A DNA stretch of 6,460 nt from Actinomycetota bacterium (GTDB lineage: Bacteria > Actinomycetota > Coriobacteriia > Coriobacteriales > RUG844), in the NCBI GenBank assembly GCA_013335845.1, contig JAAXUU010000084.1, positions 1 to 6,460 of the forward strand, given 5' to 3'. Shown in pieces: positions 1-3,980 of the stretch. Both the position numbers and the translations under genes were made by a program. The number at the start of each line of letters is the position of its first letter. Within the stretch, counting starts at the first letter, position 1. Under the pieces are notes generated by a model, which was not told the origin of the DNA, ran no database searches, and was given only the letters and a program-made list of their open reading frames with translations.

Positions 1-1
1 G

Positions 2-1249
2 GAGATGGGAATCGCTACGGTCGCTGTCTATTCTCAGGCCGATCAAGATTCACTCCATGTCGCGCTTGCCGATCAGTGCATCTGTATCGGAGAGCCCGAA
101 CCGTCTCGCAGTTACCTCAATGCCGAGCGGATCATCAGCGCGGCACTTGCCACGGGAGCTGAAGCGATTCACCCCGGGTACGGTTTCCTCTCCGAGAGCG
201 CCCGATTCGCAGCACTGTGTAAAGAACATAACATAGCGTTCATCGGCCCTTCCGAGAAGGTCATCTCCATGATGGGCGACAAGAGCGAGGCAAGACGCGT
301 CATGAAGGATGCCGGGGTGCCTGTGGTTCCGGGGACAGAGGTTCTGCCGGATGTCCAGAGCGCTCTCGACGCGGCGGTTGTGATAGGTTACCCCGTGATG
401 ATCAAAGCCAGTGCCGGTGGAGGAGGTCGCGGTATCCGCCTCGTCCAAAAGCCGGAGGAGATGGAGAACGCCTTTCGCACCGCATCCCAAGAGGCGTTGA
501 GTGCGTTCGGTGACGGAGCCGTCTATCTTGAGAAGTACGTTTGCCCGGCAAAGCACGTCGAGGTTCAGGTTCTTGCAGATGAAGAACATCACGTCGTGTG
601 CCTCGGCGAGCGGGAATGTTCGATACAGAAGAACAACCAGAAATTGCTTGAAGAGTCACCTTCTCCCGCGGTGGATGATGCGCTGCGGGCGGAGCTCATG
701 GAAGTCGCCGCAAGGGCGGCGCGGGCCGTTGGATACGTAAATGCCGGGACCATAGAGTTTCTGCTCGACGAAGAGAAGAATTACTACTTCATGGAAATGA
801 ACGTGCGTTTACAAGTCGAGCATGGAGTGACCGAGCAGGTTACCGGAATCGATCTGGTCAAATGGCAGATTCGAATCGCCGCAGGAGTGCCGCTTGATTT
901 CACGCAGGAGGATATCGTCATCAAAGGTTGCTCCATCGAATGCAGGATCAACGCTACTGCTGTCGGCACGGTGAGGTTCTCACATATTCCGGGAGGTCCG
1001 AGCGTCCGCTTCGACAGTGCGATCTGGATGGGGTACACTATATCTCCCTATTATGACTCGCTTCTCGGCAAGCTCATCGTCCATGCAGGGACCCGCGTGG
1101 ACGCTATCAGGAAGATGCAGGCGGCTTTATGCGAGCTTGTCATCGATGGTGTTCCCAACAACATCGAAGATCAGCTCATGATCCTCACGGACAAGAGATT
1201 CCGCGAAGGAAACTACAATACAAGCTTTTTCGCAGAGTATGGTGATTAG
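2..1249 (+). CDS. accC: Biotin carboxylase subunit of acetyl-CoA carboxylase, 5'-partial
   Basis: AccC carboxylates the biotin on the carrier protein AccB using ATP and bicarbonate, the first half-reaction of malonyl-CoA synthesis in the cytoplasm. The reading frame is open at the left edge. The codon before the first ATG (position 5) is Glu, giving E-M-G-I, which lines up with K-E-L-G-I near residue 23 of E. coli AccC. About 22 N-terminal residues therefore lie outside the window and the ATG at 5 is internal. Counting that Met as 1: HPGYGFLSE 56-64, ATP-grasp Lys134 and the glycine loop GGGGRG 138-143, the region GERECSIQ 201-208, and the catalytic EMNVRLQVEH 264-273, with E264, N266 and R268 matching E. 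coli E288/N290/R292. The C-domain has PGGPSVR and PYYDSLLGKLIV. Two oddities: QKNNQK where E. coli has QRRHQK, and a loop after RINA about 8 residues shorter than usual. It ends 2 nt before accD. Identification is firm. Confidence 0.96.
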   Translation, partial: EMGIATVAVYSQADQDSLHVALADQCICIGEPEPSRSYLNAERIISAALATGAEAIHPGYGFLSESARFAALCKEHNIAFIGPSEKVISMMGDKSEARRVMKDAGVPVVPGTEVLPDVQSALDAAVVIGYPVMIKASAGGGGRGIRLVQKPEEMENAFRTASQEALSAFGDGAVYLEKYVCPAKHVEVQVLADEEHHVVCLGERECSIQKNNQKLLEESPSPAVDDALRAELMEVAARAARAVGYVNAGTIEFLLDEEKNYYFMEMNVRLQVEHGVTEQVTGIDLVKWQIRIAAGVPLDFTQEDIVIKGCSIECRINATAVGTVRFSHIPGGPSVRFDSAIWMGYTISPYYDSLLGKLIVHAGTRVDAIRKMQAALCELVIDGVPNNIEDQLMILTDKRFREGNYNTSFFAEYGD

Positions 1250-1251
1250 AT

Positions 1252-2115
1252 ATGCCTATAAACAATATATTCCGTAAACCGAAAAACGAACTCGAAAAAG
1301 GCGGGAGACCTCCTGTTGTCGTGACCGAGGCCGATGCCGAGATTGGCATGACGTGCCCGAAGTGCGGGAAATCGATTCCTCTGAGTTACCTATGGGAAAA
1401 CCTCTATGTATGCCCATGCGGGTATTGCTTCCGTTTGAACGCGAGGCAGCGGATCAACTTCATGACCGATACGGACAGTTTCCAGGAGCTGTTCTCAGAA
1501 CTCGAGAGCAGGGATATACTCGGCTTTCCCGGCTATGCCGACAAATTGGAGAACCTGAAGAAGTCCACCGGAGAGTCGGAAGCCGTTATTTGCGGAGAGG
1601 CGACGATACTCGGGCAGCGCTGCGCTCTGTTCGTGATGGAGCCCAATTTCATGATGGGGAGCATGGGGACTATCGTTGGCGAGAAGATCACGAGACTCTT
1701 CGAGTATGCGATCGAGCATAGTCTTCCGGTCGTCGGGTGTACCGTTTCGGGTGGCGCCCGCATGCAGGAAGGTATTATGTCCCTGATGCAAATGGCGAAA
1801 ACCAGCGGGGTGGTCAAGAAGCACAGCGACCTGGGAAATTTCTATCTCGTCGTGTTGACGGACCCGACAACGGGTGGAGTCACGGCGAGCTTCGCTATGC
1901 TGGGAGACATCCTCATGGCCGAACCGGGGGCGATCATCGGTTTTGCGGGAGCCCGCGTTGTTGAGCAAACAGTACGCAAAAAGGTTCCCCATGATTTTCA
2001 GAAGGCTGAGTTGCTGGTCGAACATGGTTTCCTCGATATGATCGTACCGCGTGCCGAGCAGAAGAAAACCATTTCGACGTTGCTTTCCATGCACAGTAAG
2101 GGGAAATCCAAGTGA
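1252..2115 (+). CDS. accD: Acetyl-CoA carboxylase carboxyltransferase subunit beta
   Basis: AccD pairs with AccA in the carboxyltransferase that moves the carboxyl group from carboxybiotin to acetyl-CoA. At 287 residues it is close to the family's usual length. An N-terminal zinc ribbon (about residues 33-60) is followed by a crotonase-like carboxyltransferase domain with SGGARMQEG (166-174), SLMQMAK (177-183) and PTTGGVTASFAMLGD (205-219), then IGFAGARVVEQTVRKK. The ATG at 1252 begins 2 nt after the accC stop and has no strong Shine-Dalgarno, so translation probably depends on coupling to accC. The end overlaps accA by 4 nt. Oddity: the second zinc knuckle reads C54-P-C56-G-Y-C59 rather than the usual C-P-x-C, so the metal ligands may be C35, C38, C56 and C59. 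The catalytic domain looks intact. Confidence 0.97.
   Translation: MPINNIFRKPKNELEKGGRPPVVVTEADAEIGMTCPKCGKSIPLSYLWENLYVCPCGYCFRLNARQRINFMTDTDSFQELFSELESRDILGFPGYADKLENLKKSTGESEAVICGEATILGQRCALFVMEPNFMMGSMGTIVGEKITRLFEYAIEHSLPVVGCTVSGGARMQEGIMSLMQMAKTSGVVKKHSDLGNFYLVVLTDPTTGGVTASFAMLGDILMAEPGAIIGFAGARVVEQTVRKKVPHDFQKAELLVEHGFLDMIVPRAEQKKTISTLLSMHSKGKSK
2098..2103 (+). promoter_or_regulatory. Ribosome binding site for accA (AAGGGG)
   Basis: AAGGGG lies inside the last codons of accD, 8 nt before the GTG at 2112. It decides the accA start, because it sits at the right distance from a GTG that overlaps the accD stop codon in a GTGA junction. Confidence 0.75.
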
Positions 2116-2894
2116 ATACGGCAATCGAACATGTACAAGCGGCCAGGGCGACAAACCGTCCCTCCGGCCTCGACTATATAAACAACCTCTTCACTGATTT
2201 CATAGAGCTCCATGGAGACCGTCGTTTCGCTGACGACCCATCGGTAGTCGCAGGTATCGCGATGATGGGGGATGTGCCTGTCACGGTTATCGCCACAGAA
2301 AAAGGCAAGGATACCAAAGATAGGATACGACGGAATTTCGGCGCGCCGAATCCTGAAGGATATCGCAAGGCGCTCCGACTCATGAAGCAGGCGGAGAAAT
2401 TCCATCGCCCCGTGATATGTTTCATCGATACCTCCGGTGCGTTCTGTGGAATCAGCGCGGAAGAGCGAGGCCAGGGTCAGGCAATTGCCGAGAATATCAT
2501 GGAAATGATGGGGCTCAAGACACCGGTGCTGTCCATATTGATCGGTGAGGGTGGCAGCGGGGGAGCTTTGGCGCTCGGTGTAGCCGACGAGGTTTGGATG
2601 TTGGAGAACGCGATCTACTCCGTCATCTCACCGGAAGGCTGTGCCAATATCCGTTGGAAGGATGCAGGCAAAGCGGCCGAAGCAGCGGAAAGCCTCAAAA
2701 TAACCGCACAGGATGTCTATGATCTGGGCGTTGTCGAGCGCATCATATCGGAGCAGGGCGGAAACTATGCCGAAGTATTCGAGTCACTCGGTTCCGATAT
2801 AAGGAATTGGTACGAGAATGCTTCCTCTCTCCCAATGGAAGAGCTTACGCAGGCTCGTTATATGAGGTTCCGTAGGATGGGCACACCCAGCTGA
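2112..2894 (+). CDS. accA: Acetyl-CoA carboxylase carboxyltransferase subunit alpha
   Basis: AccA is the partner of AccD and binds the carboxybiotin side of the carboxyltransferase site. The start is GTG at 2112, overlapping the accD stop by 4 nt and preceded by AAGGGG, so the two subunits should be made by coupled translation in equal amounts. At 260 residues it is about 60 shorter than E. coli AccA (319). The N-terminal helical extension is missing, as in many Gram-positive versions. Visible motifs: YI..LF..FIELHGDRRFADDP (22-43), NFGAPNPEGYRKALRLM (75-91), IDTSGAFCGISAEERGQ (105-121), the oxyanion-type glycine loop GEGGSGGALALGVAD (145-159), and YSVISPEGCA (169-178). DTSGAFCGI in place of DTPGAYPGI is, as I recall, typical of Clostridia-like AccA. 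It appears to be the last gene of the operon, since a strong hairpin follows 31 nt after the stop. Confidence 0.97.
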   Translation: MNTAIEHVQAARATNRPSGLDYINNLFTDFIELHGDRRFADDPSVVAGIAMMGDVPVTVIATEKGKDTKDRIRRNFGAPNPEGYRKALRLMKQAEKFHRPVICFIDTSGAFCGISAEERGQGQAIAENIMEMMGLKTPVLSILIGEGGSGGALALGVADEVWMLENAIYSVISPEGCANIRWKDAGKAAEAAESLKITAQDVYDLGVVERIISEQGGNYAEVFESLGSDIRNWYENASSLPMEELTQARYMRFRRMGTPS

Positions 2895-2924
2895 CGCTGC
2901 ATGTTCCGGATAATTCAAACTACT

Positions 2925-2960
2925 TACGCGCTCGTGCCCTGAAATCGGCACGGGCGCGTA
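2925..2960 (+). terminator. Strong hairpin after accA, probable operon terminator
   Basis: Arms 2925-2938 and 2947-2960 form a 14-bp stem with one G-T wobble and an 8-nt loop (CTGAAATC). The position, 31 nt after the accA stop and 41 nt before the next gene, suits a terminator. The tract after it (TACTTGTATGG) is only modestly T-rich, so it may be a weak or factor-assisted terminator, or mainly protect the mRNA 3' end. Confidence 0.6.
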
Positions 2961-2990
2961 TACTTGTATGGGAAAAAATGACGTAAGGGC

Positions 2991-2995
2991 GGTGA
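2991..2995 (+). promoter_or_regulatory. Ribosome binding site for the DUF5655 gene (GGTGA)
   Basis: AAGGGCGGTGA (2985-2995) resembles the anti-Shine-Dalgarno complement AAGGAGGTGA and leaves 6 nt to the ATG at 3002. This favours 3002 over the in-frame ATG at 3008. Confidence 0.6.
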
Positions 2996-3001
2996 TGTAT
3001 C

Positions 3002-3421
3002 ATGGGTATGTGGTCTTGTCCGAAATGCCACCGGGAGTTCAAGAACAAGAACCAGTCGCATTCCTGTGTTATCTATCCTCTGGATAACCATTTCAAGGGG
3101 AAAGAAGTGGTTGCGAAGCCACTTTTCGATGAACTGGTCGGGGCTATAGAACAAGAGATCGGACCTGTTAAAATCGAGTCTCTTCCTTGCTGTATCCACT
3201 TGGTCAGTAACTACACCTTCGGCGCTGTATGGGCTTTGAAGAAGAAGATAAAGGTCGATTTCAGGGTGGATTTTCAAATCGACGACCCAAGGATAATCAA
3301 GGAAGTTCGGATGTCGGCCAATAGATATCTGTATCTTCTGAACATTACCGACCGAAAGCAAATCGATGCACAGCTGATCGAGTGGCTTCGGGCAAGCTAT
3401 TTCTTGAGCCATGCTGGGTGA
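3002..3421 (+). CDS. Small zinc-ribbon protein with a DUF5655-like domain
   Basis: A 139-residue cytoplasmic protein with no signal peptide or membrane segment. Residues 4-22 form a probable zinc-binding knuckle, C6-x2-C9-x10-H20-x-C22, within WSCPKCHREFKNKNQSHSC. Residues 28-137 match my memory of DUF5655: a helix with LFDELVGAIEQEIGPVKIE, then strands CIHLVSN, TFGAVWALKKKIKVDFRVDF, the DDPRI motif, a serine-to-aromatic strand (SANRYLYLLNI) and a closing helix (IDAQLIEWLRASYFL). The function of DUF5655 is unknown. The zinc knuckle hints at contact with nucleic acid or protein, but that is a guess. It is separated from accA by a hairpin and has its own RBS, so it is probably a one-gene unit and not part of fatty-acid synthesis. 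Presence as a gene is very likely; the family call is fairly sure. Confidence 0.85.
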   Translation: MGMWSCPKCHREFKNKNQSHSCVIYPLDNHFKGKEVVAKPLFDELVGAIEQEIGPVKIESLPCCIHLVSNYTFGAVWALKKKIKVDFRVDFQIDDPRIIKEVRMSANRYLYLLNITDRKQIDAQLIEWLRASYFLSHAG

Positions 3422-3679
3422 TTATGGCTACACGATGTTTCGTTTTGAGCATCGAAAATGAACACGAGAGTGTCGAACTTTATTGAGCCCGCAATCATTC
3501 ATGTTGTCGGTAGAGTGACTCCCCGCTCAGAGGTGCAAGAATGCTTATTGGCGTAATCAAATCGTAAACAAACAAAATACTATAAATCTACAATTAATTA
3601 ATTTTGCGTGTTAAACTACTGAACAACAATAGGGGAAGACGAGTAATTTCTTCCCAAACGCACCGAGCACAGACCGAAA
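3422..3679 (+). other. Non-coding stretch with an AT-rich tract and one leader hairpin
   Basis: I find no convincing gene here. The first half holds only a weak 5-bp hairpin (3433-3437 with 3450-3454) and a 20-codon ATG frame at 3424 that resembles nothing. About 3555-3625 is strikingly AT-rich and is the likeliest place for the promoter of the downstream surface-protein gene. A 7-bp stem (3633-3639 with 3649-3655, 9-nt loop) follows. It lacks a T-tract, so it is not a terminator. Confidence 0.6.
3581..3586 (+). promoter_or_regulatory. Possible -10 box (TATAAA) for the riboswitch transcript
   Basis: TATAAA sits in the most AT-rich part of the intergenic region, about 155 nt before the aptamer. 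I see no good -35 box 16-18 nt upstream. An alternative pair, TTGCGT (3604-3609) with AACAAT (3625-3630), has only 15-nt spacing. Treat the start site as unresolved. Confidence 0.25.
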
Positions 3680-3731
3680 ACTCGCACTATCGATGTTCTG
3701 TATGGCACTTGTAGACAGAGCACCGGCGAGT
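3680..3731 (+). promoter_or_regulatory. Structured leader helix directly before the riboswitch
   Basis: ACTCGC (3680-3685) pairs perfectly with GCGAGT (3726-3731), enclosing a second short stem, TCTGT (3697-3701) with ACAGA (3715-3719). This folds the leader up to 3-4 nt before the aptamer core. It may insulate the aptamer or contribute to its outer stem. I do not recognise it as a known RNA family. Confidence 0.4.
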
Positions 3732-3734
3732 GAA

Positions 3735-3805
3735 GGAAAGGGCTAAACTGTCGAAAGACAGCGGCGCAAAGCTATAGGGCCTGTTAAATGGTAGCCAGCT
3801 GCAAC
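3735..3805 (+). promoter_or_regulatory. Cyclic-di-GMP class I riboswitch aptamer (GEMM-I)
   Basis: The core follows the GEMM-I pattern. AGGGC (3739-3743) is followed by TAAA and a perfect hairpin, CTGTC-GAAA-GACAG (3748-3761), whose GAAA tetraloop is the one that docks in this family. Then come the hallmark GCGCAAAGC (3764-3772), TATAGGGCCTG, and the receptor/second-helix segment ATGGTAGCCAGCTGC (3788-3802). Small departures from the Vibrio Vc2 aptamer: an extra U after GGGC, and GGCGC where Vc2 has GGACGC. It lies in the leader of a surface-protein gene, a common place for this class, and its 3' end is shared with a terminator. The G-rich segment suggests c-di-GMP rather than 3',3'-cGAMP, but the specificity base needs a covariance alignment. 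Confidence 0.9.
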
Positions 3806-3850
3806 TGGATCTCGCAAGAGAGGTTCGGTTGCGGCTGGCTATTTTTAGTT
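3790..3850 (+). terminator. Riboswitch-controlled intrinsic terminator
   Basis: The 5' arm, AGCCAGCTGCAA (3793-3804), pairs with TTGCGGCTGGCT (3829-3840) with one wobble. The stem continues inward through CTGGATCTC against the GAGAGGTTCGG strand to a GCAA-type loop (about 3814-3817), so the whole hairpin is roughly 20 bp. It is followed by ATTTTTAGTTT (3841-3851), a good U-tract. The 5' arm overlaps the 3' part of the aptamer (GGTAGCCAGCTGC), so the two folds exclude each other. This is the expression platform. Confidence 0.9.
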
Positions 3851-3869
3851 TGCCTAGGCTATGCGTGAT

Positions 3870-3879
3870 AAAGGGGTGA
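3870..3879 (+). promoter_or_regulatory. Ribosome binding site deciding the surface-protein start
   Basis: AAAGGGGTGA is nearly the full anti-Shine-Dalgarno complement and leaves 5 nt to the GTG at 3885. The in-frame ATG at 3861, eight codons earlier, has only a poorly spaced AGG before it. The in-frame GTG at 3876 overlaps the RBS. Confidence 0.75.
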
Positions 3880-3884
3880 GGGTC

Positions 3885-3980
3885 GTGAGAAGGAAGACGG
3901 CGAAGAATGTAGGAAAAGTAGTAGCGGTTTTAGTGTCTATTCTGCTGGTGTTACCTATGTCCTATCTCCCGGCTTTTGGT
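3885..3980 (+). other. Signal peptide coding segment
   Basis: Residues 1-32: a basic n-region (RRKTAKNVGK), a hydrophobic core (VVAVLVSILLVLPMSYL) and a probable signal peptidase I site after A30-F31-G32. The sequence has no lipobox cysteine, so Sec export and type I cleavage are expected. Confidence 0.85.

Noticed and set aside
50..592. A 180-codon - strand frame opposite accC
   Set aside because: Antisense to a conserved catalytic domain, and without recognisable content.
1495..2154. A 219-codon - strand frame opposite accD
   Set aside because: The + strand carries an intact, well-conserved AccD. The antisense product resembles nothing.
3424..3486. A 20-codon ATG frame just after the DUF5655 gene
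   Set aside because: Too short, no RBS and no similarity that I can see.
3480..3560. Possible tRNA-like bases (GGTAGAGTGACTCCCCGCTCAGAGG)-type segment
   Set aside because: No acceptor stem, no T-loop GTTCRA motif at the right distance and no cloverleaf could be drawn.
3861..3884. ATG at 3861 as the start of the surface protein
   Set aside because: In frame but with a badly placed AGG. The GTG at 3885 has a near-perfect RBS (3870-3879) and gives a better signal peptide n-region. The two differ by only eight residues, so 3861 is not fully excluded.
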